Origin: Opisthocomus hoazin
Taxonomy: Eukaryota > Chordata > Aves > Opisthocomiformes > Opisthocomidae
Assembly: GCF_030867145.1 (NCBI RefSeq)
Contig: NC_134414.1
Coordinates: forward strand, 80,280,504 to 80,344,503
Direction of reading: 5' to 3'
Length of the DNA stretch: 64,000 nucleotides
Shown here: in pieces, positions 1 through 12,400 of the stretch
Layout: every line of letters begins with the position of its first letter
How positions within the stretch are numbered: the stretch's first letter is position 1
Notes under the pieces: model-generated
The model's database searches: none
What the model saw: only the letters and a program-made list of their open reading frames with translations
What the model was told of the DNA's origin: nothing
Position numbers and translations under genes: made by a program

Positions 1-1055
1 GGGTAATGATGCTATGTCTATTCCAGCTGACAGGTAGGGATGTCACCATCTGTTGGCTAAAACACACTGCTCGGCTATCAGCAGGTAATAAGCCTTTCAG
101 TTCACACCTTTTAAGTTGCCAGCACATTTGACATGGTGATAGTTTCTTCTCCCTCCAAAGTTTCAGAGAAATTGGTGAGCAAGATGGACACAGTGCCTCC
201 CCAAGCACTGTGTTTCCAGTTCACTATAATCTGTAGATGTTAAATTACCTAAGAAAGGTCTTTCTTACAACCATTGTCAGGAAAAGATAGACTAGTTCTG
301 AGTTTTATGCAGTTATCTACTCAAAAACTCAGTTCCCCAATGTAACAGAGAATATTTCAACAGTTGTGTATTTTTTGTCTTCCTTTTGATAAACTGATCT
401 TTCAAGAAAGCCCCATTTTGCTCAGTATTATCAATTTTCATTAATAAATGCAACCACTGAGAAACAGCCTGTTCCACCACTTTCCAGAGCCACCCACCTC
501 ACTACTGGTTGTCTATTTAAAGATTTTCATGACACTTGGTTTGCTATGCTCCAATGACCACCCCTTCCAAAACACAGGGGATTACCTACACGGCCCGATG
601 TGAAAAGCCACCACCTCCAAATTCCTAGAACCTGAGGAAGGCCCAGTCACTCCAACCCACCTCAGAGCAGATGTTGAGCCACATGTTCTCACCATCTACC
701 ACCATTACTCTCTTTTTATTTTAAGAGGCTAGCTTTACTAGCACTAAATCTCTTAAGGAGAATCTGCCATTTCCAATGAGAACAACTTGGAATTAACATT
801 AACATGAAGTGTCAAGTAAAGAACGTCCCTCATCTTCTGTACCAACAGTTATCAGCACTCATATTTTTTTAAAGGTATTTTCAAAAAGGTCTCCTTAAAA
901 TAATGAAATTGAAGTGAAGTACCACTTAAAAAAGGAACCTTGGATAAAATACTTTATATCAAATTGAGCAAAGACAGACATCAGATTTTAGTTATATATT
1001 CCTATTAAGTCTGTTTTGCCCACATAATTTTGTCTGTAATATAATACATGGTTTA

Positions 1056-1125
1056 ACATACATTGTTCTACAATTGCCAAGAAGTATGCTTCTAGGGTAA
1101 ATGGCAATTGTAGAATAATGTATGT
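1056..1125. repeat. Near-perfect 70-nt hairpin (miRNA precursor-like or MITE-like)
   Basis: Two 24-nt arms (1056-1079 and 1102-1125) are reverse complements except for one position, which would be a G:U wobble in RNA. The 22-nt loop contains a second short stem (AGAAG/CTTCT around TATG). Length and shape fit a microRNA precursor, and also a very small palindromic transposon remnant. The 3' arm contains ATGGCAATTGTAGAA, which loosely resembles the miR-182/183 type, but the seed differs, so I do not assign it to that family. No promoter or cluster partner is visible. The hairpin is seen directly; its function is unknown. Confidence 0.5.
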
Positions 1126-2702
1126 AATGTAAAAATGAAAAATATTTATTCATTGTCTGCATTGTAAGTTTATAGCCAGCAGCATGCTAAAACGAAAAAC
1201 CCTACAGATTAGACAAACTGTTTTCTAGAGTACTTAGTTGCTTGTAGATATGCATGACCTTACTATGTTGAGATGTTTTCTAGCTCAACATTAAAAAGCC
1301 CCACAAAAGTGCAAGTGATCCAACTACCACTCGATGAAAGACAGATTAAGTTAAGGGGCATCACACAAGGTAATGGTGTGTTTGTTTACAACACGATGCC
1401 ATGACTGGACTTGCCTCAAGCTCTGGGGTGCCTAATATTAACCGATACTGCTACTTTTCGGTAAGTAAGATAGTATTTTCTTTTCCTGCTATCTCTAGTC
1501 AAGAAGTTTCTTTCTCTGTCTCCACTTCAGCAAAAAACACTCAAAATGTAAAAGCCTTTCATTCACAAGTTCATGCTGAATGGCATAAAACAGCAGGGTC
1601 AGCACTTGCATTCTACTTTGCACAAGGGAATAAACATTGTTTATACAGCTCAGCTGAAACAAGTTCGCAACAATAATATAGAAGGCAGAAGGCCAACACA
1701 TTTTTAGGGTCATAGACCTCTATGGCCCTCTCTTGAAGGTCACCTGAAAGGGACACTAGTGCACTGAATTCAAAGCTAAGTGGCAGGCTATATTTAGAAT
1801 TATTTTAAAAGCCAGAAATACAAAGATAATGTAATTTTTAATCAGCTGCTCAACTTCCCTTACTTAAAAAAGTAACACAAACCATCACTGATACACCTTT
1901 AGTACATGAATTAGAAGCGAGGGCGAGACAAGGACAAAGTAGATGCTTTCACATACCACCAAAAGCCTTAAAGTTAAGCGTGTTCAAGGAAATGCCAACA
2001 TTCAGTTTCTCCAATAAAACTGTTGTACTTTTTTCCCCCCCTCCCAAAAAATAATCTCTTTGAACATTTACTTTATAACTAGTTTTCCTACTAATTATAC
2101 ATTTCAAATGCTTCTATTCTTGATTATGAGCTCACTTTAAAATGGTGGATTTAACTCACTGGTGCAAAACAGCAGAGGCACATGTGCAAACCATGTAGAA
2201 ACAATTGATCTCATCCAAATACAAAGTCCAAAATAAACATAAGCTAAAGGAATTCAAGAACATTATGTAAGTATGAAAGCACCTTTTAACATACAACATT
2301 TGAGTTAGTAAAGTTACAGCCTATTTCAGTGTCTTTTATATACCCAATATCAGTGAAAGGTAAATTAAAACCCCTGGGGAAAGGCAGGCAGATGATTATG
2401 CAGATTAAGGAAAACAGTCTTTAAAAGTCCAATAGAATTAAGTGCACCAACTTTCCACTGCATATACCTCTATGCAACCATCGTACTTTATCTATGTTAC
2501 ACGCTTCAGTAAACTCTCATTTTTTGTTTGCAGAAAACTACCTGCAGAGTCTTCTAAAACACAGAAAAATCATCATATATGGAACAGACTGTCAGAATTC
2601 TGCTAGCTGAGGAAGAACTTTCATGTATTTCCTGCAATTTGCATGGTGGTGAAGGTACAACTGACAACAATAACTTAATTGTATAAGAACTGAAAGACAA
2701 AC

Positions 2703-2875
2703 CTGGACCTGCTGAAAAGCTTTCAGTCTCTTCTTGAATCTAGACGGTAAAACAAAATCACATCCTCGAGCTAGCAATGCCAACTCCTTTCTTAGATCAG
2801 GATCTTGCCGCAAAGAAATCTCCTTTATCCTCATGCTTTCGGATTTCATATAATGTCTGTCTGCCAGTCCAGCCA
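2703..2875 (-). CDS. Coding-like segment of unknown protein (possible exon)
   Basis: The frame is open from 2924 to 2592. The middle part (about 2870 to 2709) encodes about 53 residues that look like real protein: charged and helix-prone, with LRKELALLARGCDF followed by VLPSRFKKRLKAFQQ. This is unlike the Phe/Leu/Ile/Ser/Cys-rich translations of nearby random DNA. Possible acceptors end in AG just before 2875, 2860 or 2856, all with weak pyrimidine tracts. Donors are CAG/GTCCAG after 2709 (weak) and CCAG/GTTTGT after 2703 (moderate). None of the acceptors gives phase 0, which is required after the PPP2R3B exon at 20259, so it is not the next exon of that gene in a simple way. I do not recognise the protein. 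It could be an exon of another minus-strand gene, an old retrocopy fragment or chance. Confidence 0.35.
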
Positions 2876-5546
2876 CTTGAGTCCCAGTAAATAGCAGAGC
2901 TGTTGTATTATCACACAGTGCCACTTAAAGCAGCAGCTGCGCCCAAGCTCTGTGATATTATAAGAAGAGTCAGCTCAACTTCGCCTGCTCCATACATTAA
3001 AGGGAACTTGGCTGGAATTGCAAAAACAGATTGGAAAGTCACTTTGGGGGCCTGCCCTTTCATACATGCATTCCAAAGTCTAAATGGGACAGTATGGAAA
3101 AAAACAAACCTGTTTGGAGGAGCATCTATAAAAGCAGCTTCCAATTTTAAAAAAGCAAGCCTCACAGGAATGCAGAGAGGCCAGCCGTGGTCATTTCGTA
3201 GCTTCCTCCTCTTCCCATCCCCCTCCACTTTTCCTTCTGTCACAAAACACTCACTGTCTAACTTCAATGAAGTACCTCACCGATGAATAAGGCTTATTAC
3301 ACAGCAATTAAATTCCTTTAAAATTCTTCAGTCCTTTAGCAGGAACCCTATTACACTGGGAAACTGAAGGCAACAACAGAAAAAGCTGCAGACACTCTTT
3401 CAGAGTAGCTCACATAGTTTCATGAAATAGATTTTTTTTTTGTTAGATCTTCTAGATCTAAGTTACTGCATCACAAGAATCTAATAATTCAAATGCTAAG
3501 GCAGAAAGCAATAGCAGAAATAAGGCAAGTGTTACCAAAATGAAATGCTGCTTTAAATCATGTTTTTCAGAAAAGCTACATTGGAAATATTAATGATGTA
3601 ACAAAATCTGAAAAAAGTTGTCAGGATACTTTTTGCTTAAATAGAAGTTTTCTGAACATTAACATCCACATACTAGATCACATACCTGTCACATGTCAGT
3701 AGCACTAAAGTTAGAGTCAGTTACCACTCTATTTTCAGTTTATTGAATTTCAAATACATATTACTGCAGGGTGAGGCCATGTTTGAGTCCACAGCAATCT
3801 TCTTCCCAGAAAGGGAAAACTGATTAGCTTTTGTGGAAATTGGAAGTGACCTTCTGCCCTTCCTCCTTCATGGTTTTAGGTACATGAATTCATAACGGAT
3901 AAAGTTTTCACATTTTAAATGAGTATAGCTTTACCACAGCAATTTTTGGGAAATGCTACTATTTTGACAAAGTTTTTTTTCAAATATTACCATTACAGCT
4001 ACGGGTATAGCAACTCTTGCTATTCTAATTCAAGCTGTAAACACAATTAGCACCCCCAAATTCTCCAAGAAGTTGGTATGATGCCCTTTATTATCTGTAC
4101 CTTGCCATGCACAACTTTAGTTACTAATAGCATAAAAGGAAAGATCTGGCCAGTCTTACACTGTTTTCATTCCTCATGCTTTACATAAGGCCACTTTCTT
4201 GACTACACAAAGATGTACACAACCCAAGAAACACTCAAAACAACACGTTCACCACTAAGTTTGAGATTTGTCTTACTGCACTGCATTATTTTACCCCCAC
4301 GCTGTGTTATCTATAATCTCTGGCTCTATTCATCCATTCACAGCCATGCTGTCATGGAACAATATATTAAAACCCCACAGTGTATTCTTGTAAGATTAAG
4401 AAAAGGAAACTATGAAAAAGTACTAGTGAAACATGATTTGTCTTAATTGGATCCTTTTTGGTTTATCACACACTGTTAGCAAGAGTAAATGATGACAAAA
4501 GGCCTATTTTCTTGTTTTTAATTTAGCATCCAGTTTTCTCCACCTGCTTCTTTATTGCAACTTGTTATGAAGATATTTATTTCTTTCGGAAGTGGAAGAA
4601 CAAGAAAGGAATTGACAAGGCAGAAGTCAGACATGCTATGGTTCGCATGACCAGACTATCAAACTGCATCGAGCAAAACTGGCTGTCACTCACTGTCTTT
4701 TAGGAAGATCAAATAAACTAACCTGTGATAACCCTTGGGCCACAGGGAAGCCAGCGGGGAGCTGGGCGCTCTGCACACAACAGCAGCATGCCTGGAACTT
4801 GAGAAGAACTGAGGTGTCAGAGTAGGAGGAGAATCCTGCTCTGGCAGCAGATACCCGTTCCAGACCAAGATGTCTGGGGAAGGTCAGGAAGGTTGTATTG
4901 CAAGGCAGATTGCATTTCAGGTTGGGCAAAATAGGCCTTTCTTAAAGTAAGGAAACGTATCTTCTCACCTAAGTTGCTTTCTATTTTCATCTCTTTTCAC
5001 CAGGTGAGGTACTCCCATTCACTACTACATTCACAGTCTTGTCTAAGGTGGCTGTAGTATGTCATTAAGATGACTGACTGCCACATGGACAGCTACTGTA
5101 AAAGGCTGAAGCTCCAGTTGATCTGAACCTGCTGAAGGAGCCTCAGTAAGAAATCAGTGTTCTGAACTCCATTTTGGAAAGAGCTACATATTTCCTTCCT
5201 TTTTTCAAATGGAGCTCAGAGTCCGTTACCACTTAACCAACATATTGTGTTCAGTATTTTGACTATTACGTATTTCGTTATCATATTACTTCACTGCCTG
5301 AGGTAGAGGTTAAGTCAATCCTGTTGTTAACCTAATATAGTTTTAGCACTATTGTCACCAGTCTGATTTCAAACCTAGTGGTCATTTACATACCTGTATG
5401 CAGTATAGTTGTCAAAAGTTCACAGGTTGCAATTATGAAGAATCTACAGACAATTGAACATTTAGTTGCAATGGATTGTGAGAGGTAAGTACACCGGCAG
5501 CTATTAATCACTTCCTTTGCACTATCTGAACACAAAAGGGCTTTGT

Positions 5547-5811
5547 AATCACAGAATCACAGGCTGGAAAAGACCTTTAAGATCATCAAGTCCAACCGCC
5601 AACCCAACACCACCAGGCCTACTAAACCACATCCCGAATGGCCACATCTACACGCTTTTTGAACACCTCCAGGAATGGTGACTCCACCACTTCCCTGAGC
5701 AGCCTGGTCCAATGTCTGACCACTCTTTCAGTAAAGAAATTATTCCTAATATCCAATCTAAACCTCCCTGACACAACTTGAGGCCATTGCCTCTTGTCCT
5801 ATTGCTAGTTA
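5547..5811 (-). mobile_element. CR1 LINE, 3'-end fragment
   Basis: The left edge has the CR1 3' terminus (AATCACAGAATCACAGG, the reverse complement of the family's terminal repeats). It is followed by the usual antisense text: AAGTCCAAC, CTCCACCACTTCCCTG, GCAGCCTGGTCCAATG and CTCTTGTCCTATTG. Only the last part of ORF2 and the 3' UTR remain, a typical 5' truncation. It belongs to the same subfamily type as the copy at 29.9 kb, sharing the ACACGCTTTTTGAACACCTCC segment. Confidence 0.93.
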
Positions 5812-7101
5812 AGGAAATAGAAGCATTTGTAAAGCAATGTGGTCAGGAACCCCCCAAGATCTGTTTTGCCCTTTTCGGTCATCAGTTAGCCACAGGGGAA
5901 AGGGAAAGTCAGCTTCCATCCAGATTGAACTAGGAGTGTTCAGGTATAGTGTTACATTTATTCTAAATCTGAATTCTCTCCAGCGAAAGCTATGGCAAAA
6001 TCCTTTCCTGGGTGAAGGGCTGGATGCCAGCCATGAAGCTGTTCAAGTATCCTGGCAGCTTATTATTAGCTAGATAAACAGAGGGGAAGATGCATGCTCA
6101 GAGCTTCCTTCCAAAGCTAAAGATACACACTATGAATGGATCTGATTCAAGGGACTGTGGCTAAAGAGTTTACCACTTTAACAGAGATCTGAACATACAC
6201 AACAGTAGTGTAATATTTATGTGGCTTTAGCACAAAAGTATTCAAGCGTGACAAAGATGAGGATCACTAATATTTTTGGTAATGTGGAAGAACCTGAAGA
6301 ATACCTCAAAAAACCTTAAGCATTTGCCTACAAAAATGCAATTTCTTGTCATAAGCATACACTGACAGTAAATTTACAGTCTGTAATATATTATGGGGAA
6401 CTGACCTCCAGCCTTTGGGTGCGGGGGGACACGGGACATTCAAGTATTAACTTAAATATCTAAAAAGATTAATTCAGCCATACAAAAACTTTAGTTGCTG
6501 GGGTCCAATCTTCAACCCAGTAACACGTGAACCAAGATGACAGAAAGCCTGTTTGGCCTTTGGAGACAGTTTAAATAAGGCTGAATGAGCAAGCCCAATG
6601 GCAACAGTGTACAACCTAATAGAATCCCTCAGCCTGTGACGCTGCAGAAATTAGAGTGGCTCCTGGGTTAACTGTGGAAAGAGAAGTGTCTTATCTGCAC
6701 AATGTAAAGGGTTATGCAACTAGAGTAACCCTTTCCAAAAGTAACTGATTAGCGAGGGGCAGAACAGAGCAGTTAAGAGAAGATAACTCAGGCAAAGTAG
6801 CATCTTTCTCAGCGTAGAAAAAAGATGAAACAGCACGACTAAGTACTAAAGATATTTATAAGATGTTTAAAGTAGAAAAAAGGCACTATTAGTACAAGCA
6901 AATAGTTCCAGAAGATATATAAAAAAACAAGTCAAGCAGCTAACAACGCTAAGTAAAACACAGCTACTATGAGGCAAGAAAGACAAAGAAGTTATTACAT
7001 AAATATACTGGAAGAGAGACAAATGAAAGCAGCAATTCTTTGCTAGGCTAAGAAAACAAGCAAACAATACAAAAACCCTGAAATGCTGATTCCCGTGTTC
7101 T

Positions 7102-7117
7102 CCCCCCCCCCCCCCCC
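7102..7117. repeat. Poly-C tract (16 C)
   Basis: An uninterrupted run of 16 cytosines, so poly-G on the minus (transcript) strand. It has no obvious link to a retrotransposon tail. Length calls at such runs are error-prone. Confidence 0.9.
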
Positions 7118-8343
7118 GTCTTCAAAAGATTGTGACTAGACTATCACCATTATTTAATATTAGCAAGTTAATTCTAGACCAGATACCCAGCCTTTGAAAT
7201 ACTGAAAGATGATGGAACTAGATATGCCCCATTATTAGCATAAATATTAGGCATTTGATAATTAGTTGGTTCCTAATCCTTAGATTAAAGCCACAGTCAG
7301 ACTGAACTTCTAACAAACCTAATTCAATTTCTACAAAACTCATTGCATAATAGTAGATGCAAGCAACATTGCACTTGAGTAAACAAAATGCTTGTTGAGT
7401 ACATGCATTATTTACACCAGTTTGCAGATGTTTAATTTGCTGCTGCAGACCAGTGCTAGACTGTGGATCACTGTTGTAACAGCAGTTTGCAAGGTACTGA
7501 GTAAAAAACAAGGGGAAAGATTAGAAGGTATGTCCATCTCAGTCAGATTTGATTTTATGACCTAGAGAGTGAGAAAACACAGCTTAGGCTGGCTTGGTAG
7601 CACCTGCAATACCTTTCTGCTTAACACTATATACAGCAATGCCCAGTGTTGACACAGTCCAAATAAATGAATGAAGAATGATAGTGCTTCTCTTCGGAAA
7701 GAATTCTAAAGCTCCCTCTCAAGTCTTCAAAAAGGCCTGTGCAGGGGAAAACCTCTTTATAGCAATGGACTAAAGTCTCAGTTGTCCAAGTGTGTTATTT
7801 TACATTATTAAAAGCAATAAACAGAACATTCCCTTCTCAGGAGTCTACAGTACATAGCAAGATTTACTGTCCTTGAATTTTGGTAGAGCAGGTACTGTAG
7901 AACATGAAATGTCTAGAGAATGGGGAAATACAAGCATAAATGAGAACTAGCAAATAAAATTCTGCCTTTTATCCATATAACCTAAGAAATTAAGAATATT
8001 AACATCTATTGATATGGTGACCCACTTGGGGACGAGAGGGAAACCCATGGGTACTGACTTTTCAATATTGAAATCACAAATATTGATTTTTATTTTCATT
8101 TACCAAAACCCCTGACTATTCCAAAATAAGGATGCACAAGGTTGAACCCTATCTATCCTTATACTGATGGATAAGGGAAGGGATTTAATAGTATCCCAAA
8201 GAATCAGTATTCCCAGTTCTTCAGATGCCTATCTAACTTGCTTCTTGCTAATAACATCCCATTTCTAACTGCTCTGTACGGGAAGAGAACAAGAGGACAA
8301 CACACTTGTAAGCTGAACAGAACAAAGTATTACTATCCATCCC

Positions 8344-8367
8344 TAACTCTCATTTGGATGAGAGTTA
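8344..8367. repeat. Short perfect hairpin (10-bp stem)
   Basis: TAACTCTCAT and ATGAGAGTTA form perfect arms around the 4-base loop TTGG. It is too short for a microRNA precursor, and no terminator-like function is expected in this setting. Confidence 0.8.
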
Positions 8368-9280
8368 CCCCTTTTCAGCAGTACACTGACAAAACCCACG
8401 GGAGATGAAGTCTACAATGTCTACATCACAGAAGGAATCAATTTACTATGGTCATACCCAGCTACCAGATACTCAAACTGATGGCTTTAAAGTTATTGAC
8501 AGTGTTTTAAGTATGGTGTGCTACAGCAACGAACTGCTAGATGTTGTCACTGTGTAGTTAAGAAATCTACCTTCACAGGGAGAAACTGATCGCATGGCCT
8601 TGGAAAAATTTCATGTAAATCCGGGTCTAGATGCATATTTTTTTTCTTGAAGGATGCAATGCCTCCCCCATAGAACACACAGGCAATTAAAAAACATAGA
8701 AGTCTTGCATGTGTGTACCTTATCTAATGATCATTTAATTTTTTCAGTACTCTTGGATTACAGAGAGCAATGCCTGGAGGTTCTTTCCACAGTTGCTAGC
8801 AGAAACTAGAATTTTTAAGAGGCAAGACAGTGAATAAAAAGACACCAGTTAAATGCAAGATACATGGTCATGTTGGTAGCCCAGGAAGGATGGGCTGATC
8901 AGATTCTCTGCACATTACCAAAAGAATGCCATGTATGTACACCACGCCACGGACTGTTATCAGGTTATAAGCAAGATAAGATACACGTCACCTTGCTATG
9001 ATTACACTGCCTGCACTCCAAAGACATAGCATGAGTCTTTTCAGATTGCTAACTGCATCTGGCAGACTAACTTCAACAGGTGTCAACACTAGATACTATA
9101 AAACCAAAGCCTGACAGGTAATGGATGGTTTATACTCCTTTCAGAACAATCCTCATATTCTCTGCCATCTGAGGAAAACATTTTCAGTTTACATTTTATT
9201 TATCTGTCTATTGCATAAACAGACTTTTAATGGAAAAGGGTTGTTGGAATGGTGTTCTACAGATGAAGCCTATTTACTAT

Positions 9281-9317
9281 TCATGATCTTCAGATGACCC
9301 TATTCATCAGATCATGA
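9281..9317. repeat. Two-tier hairpin
   Basis: The outer arms TCATGATCT and AGATCATGA are perfect. The space between them holds a second stem, GATGA/TCATC. The 37-nt structure is clear, but its significance is unknown. Confidence 0.7.
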
Positions 9318-9459
9318 AAGACAGGTACACCCACATTGATGCTGCTAAGGTGGCTATTAAACAGAGAAAGAAATAAGTAAAATATCCAGTATGGATTATA
9401 CAAATTAAAGTCACACTTGCTCTAATAAGGTGCTGGGATTTTACATGTTAGATGAACCA

Positions 9460-9475
9460 AATATATATATATATT
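9460..9475. repeat. Short AT dinucleotide run
   Basis: About eight AT units in a row. An ordinary microsatellite in AT-rich intronic DNA. Confidence 0.85.
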
Positions 9476-12400
9476 TGTAACTTTACCAAGGTACGCTGCT
9501 GAACATCAGAATAGGTTGAAATGAAGAATCAGTTCAGGCTGATTCAGAACAGCACTGAGATTTTCCTACAGGAGACATCAGCTTTTATAACAGAGTCAAA
9601 TGTTATGCATTATGCAACTTTTCAAAGGCACACAGGCTATTTTGGATGTTTAGTCATTTCTAGATTGCTATTATTTACCTTGTGTCACCTTAATTTAGAA
9701 GTTGACACAGTAATCTAGTATAAAGAACATGAATGACAATGTTTTATAACTATCCAGCAACTTATTTAGACATTGCACCAGCTGTTCTGCGCTTCGTCAT
9801 TTTGACACGAACTGAATTTTCAATTAATCCTTTAAAAAATACATTTATATCTTGGAATTTCAGCATTTCCAAAACCAGAATGATTGGTGTATGAAAGTAC
9901 AACCACTACTTTAATTCCAGCATCACAGGCTAACAAGACATGTAATTTAGTCCCTGAAATCACAAGACAATAATTTTGAGTCAGTGACAGCTGCAGGACA
10001 GCTTCTTGCTTGTGCTTTCGCTTGAGACTTTCCTTCCTGAACTTCTTAAAGCAAACCGAACAAATTGGGAAGTTTAAGATACAGACCTTGTTCTGCAAGT
10101 GAGTCCAAAAGATCGCAAACTGTCATTTATGAACCAACAATGGGAATTCTGGTAGAATTTCCACAGCAACTTCTCTTGAACTAACACTCCTGTGCTGATC
10201 ATGAATCAGTATGATCACATTGCTGATCTAGGAAATGCAGAGGCAACAGAAACTATACTGGTTTCTGCAGAGCTAAATGAAAAGTCATGCACTTCTAAAC
10301 TTACAAGAGGGGTACAGTGGTAAAGGACAAAGCAAAGAAAGAAGGCAGAGCAAAGAAGCTGGTCATTGGTAAACAACTTAACTTGAGCTTCCAGTATGAT
10401 AACTAAAGGGACAACCATTACCCATGAAGAAATAAGACTTAAGTAATAAGACAACTTACAGAGGTATAACACCACAAATACATTACCAAAACAGCAACAG
10501 TACTCTTGACCAGCAACTTCCTCCATTCCCCATCAATGGAAGTCTTAATGTGAATTTTTTCAAATATTCTAGAAGATCTTTCTAAATACTAAGCTTAAGT
10601 TTGTTACTTGATAAATAAGCAAGTAGTCAAAATTTTAGGAGGTATTCTTTAGTGTGTTAACAGCAAGTAAGACAACGAAATCGATGACTTTCTTTTAAAT
10701 CTTAAGTTACAACAGAAGACTTTTTTAAAGTATTTGCTGTAAATGAAGACTACTAGTAGAGAGAAGACAAATCTAGCCCATTGTTTTCAATATTATTTCA
10801 TTTCAAATATTTTGCTTTATTTCTTAGCCAATGAAATACACCACAAGGACTATTTACGGTATCAGTGATGATCATATCTAGTAGAAATGTTTACAAGATC
10901 TGGGATATTAACTGTTTATGAATACAAATCTAGCTTCTAAAGGAATAAAACTGTTTAGAAACTGTTCTCCTGGTTCTGCTGAATTCTAAAAACAGATCAA
11001 ATCAAGCTATTTTGTAAGCTCTACAAGCCTTGTTTTGCCAAGATAATGTCAAGAAGGCCCAACTGAACCTTGTTCAAGGTGGGCACATTTACAACTCCAT
11101 TCTATAGATACTTTCCAATGTTTCCCTCATCACCCACTCATAAGGTCTTTCCCTGCATTCTCCTTGCATATAGATTTCTACAAATGTTGTGAAAGTCTCC
11201 TTGTAGTCTCCCAACTTGTCTTATTTGTTGCCTGAAATCCGCCAGTTTCTACTAAGATCTGCATAGAACAAATACGCAAGGCTGGTTCCACATGAAATGA
11301 AACTAAGCAATATCCACAAGGTTAGTTCAGCACATATCCCAATAGCCCTAAGAGCATATTGATCCTGTAAGTACCTGTGGTCAAGAAATGGTACATGGGT
11401 GGCTTTACAGTTTTTAGCTGTTTCTTATACAAAATAGTGATTGCTACCCAAAACAGGCACATCTAATATGAAGTACCAGAACACACTTTTAAAAACATCT
11501 TTTCATAACTAGTTAGCTTTCTATGGACCCATGTTAAATTGCACCTGTTGTTCACAAAATACAAACTTCTCTTACCTCCCAAGACACCAGAACCATCTAG
11601 TTAACTTGAAGACAAGAACACCACACTAATCCAACCTAACACAAAGGAGTTATTTACTTATGCCACAGTTAGAACATTAAATTTGGTAACCATTTATTGT
11701 TAGCCACAGAAAAGAACAAGAACACTTAACTGGTATCTTCTCAAATCAATGCAACTACTTAAGTTGCCTAACTTTCATGAGTTTTTCAAGACAGTTGTGT
11801 GTGCAAAGCCTCTAAATTTGCAAGACCCAACCATACGACATCACCATTAGTATTTTATAGACTTTTCTCATAATGTTACATGCTGAAAAACTCTGTGCAG
11901 TCATTGACTAGGTCTATCAGTGGACAAACTAGTTCACTGCATGAACTGCATTAACCATTTTGTACTGAACCAAGCCATAACTACTTGAGGCCTCAAGCTT
12001 ATTTCTTGCTGACAAAGTAAGTGTAGGGCACATGGAGAGGTTCTAAAAAGAATGTAATATGGATTCTCAAGCACCACTGAAGGAAAAAAAAGAAAGCTAC
12101 CTCCTCTATATCAATATCCAATTTCCTCCCAGACTGACCACCTGTTAAAAGAATGAACTGTTTAAATGACTGATGTAAAGCTATAATTAAGCTTAAATGT
12201 TTTGAAAGACTGGGCAGAGAGAAGCAACTGGAAGTAATGATCTCATACAGCTATGAACTTTTTTTTGCTTGCTTTTAAGTGATAATTACTCACACAGGAG
12301 AGTGCCTGTGGTTAATAAATTTCACCCAAATATTTGAATTGCTCCTGTGTCAGGATTCAGGTGACTTAAATTTGAAGAAAGCCATGTATAATTGAGTTCA

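Noticed and set aside
1080..1125. Assignment of the 1.1-kb hairpin to miR-182/183
   Set aside because: Partial similarity in the arm, but the seed bases differ and the known cluster partners are absent.
9832..10098. Minus-strand frame after a good acceptor (TTGTCTTGTGATTTCAG)
   Set aside because: No donor follows before the stop, and the sequence matches no family I know; a last exon of an unknown gene is possible but unsupported.
10215..10526. Minus-strand frame with a GTAAGT donor (about 10310)
   Set aside because: Translation is Leu/Phe/Cys-rich like random sequence, and no acceptable acceptor is nearby.
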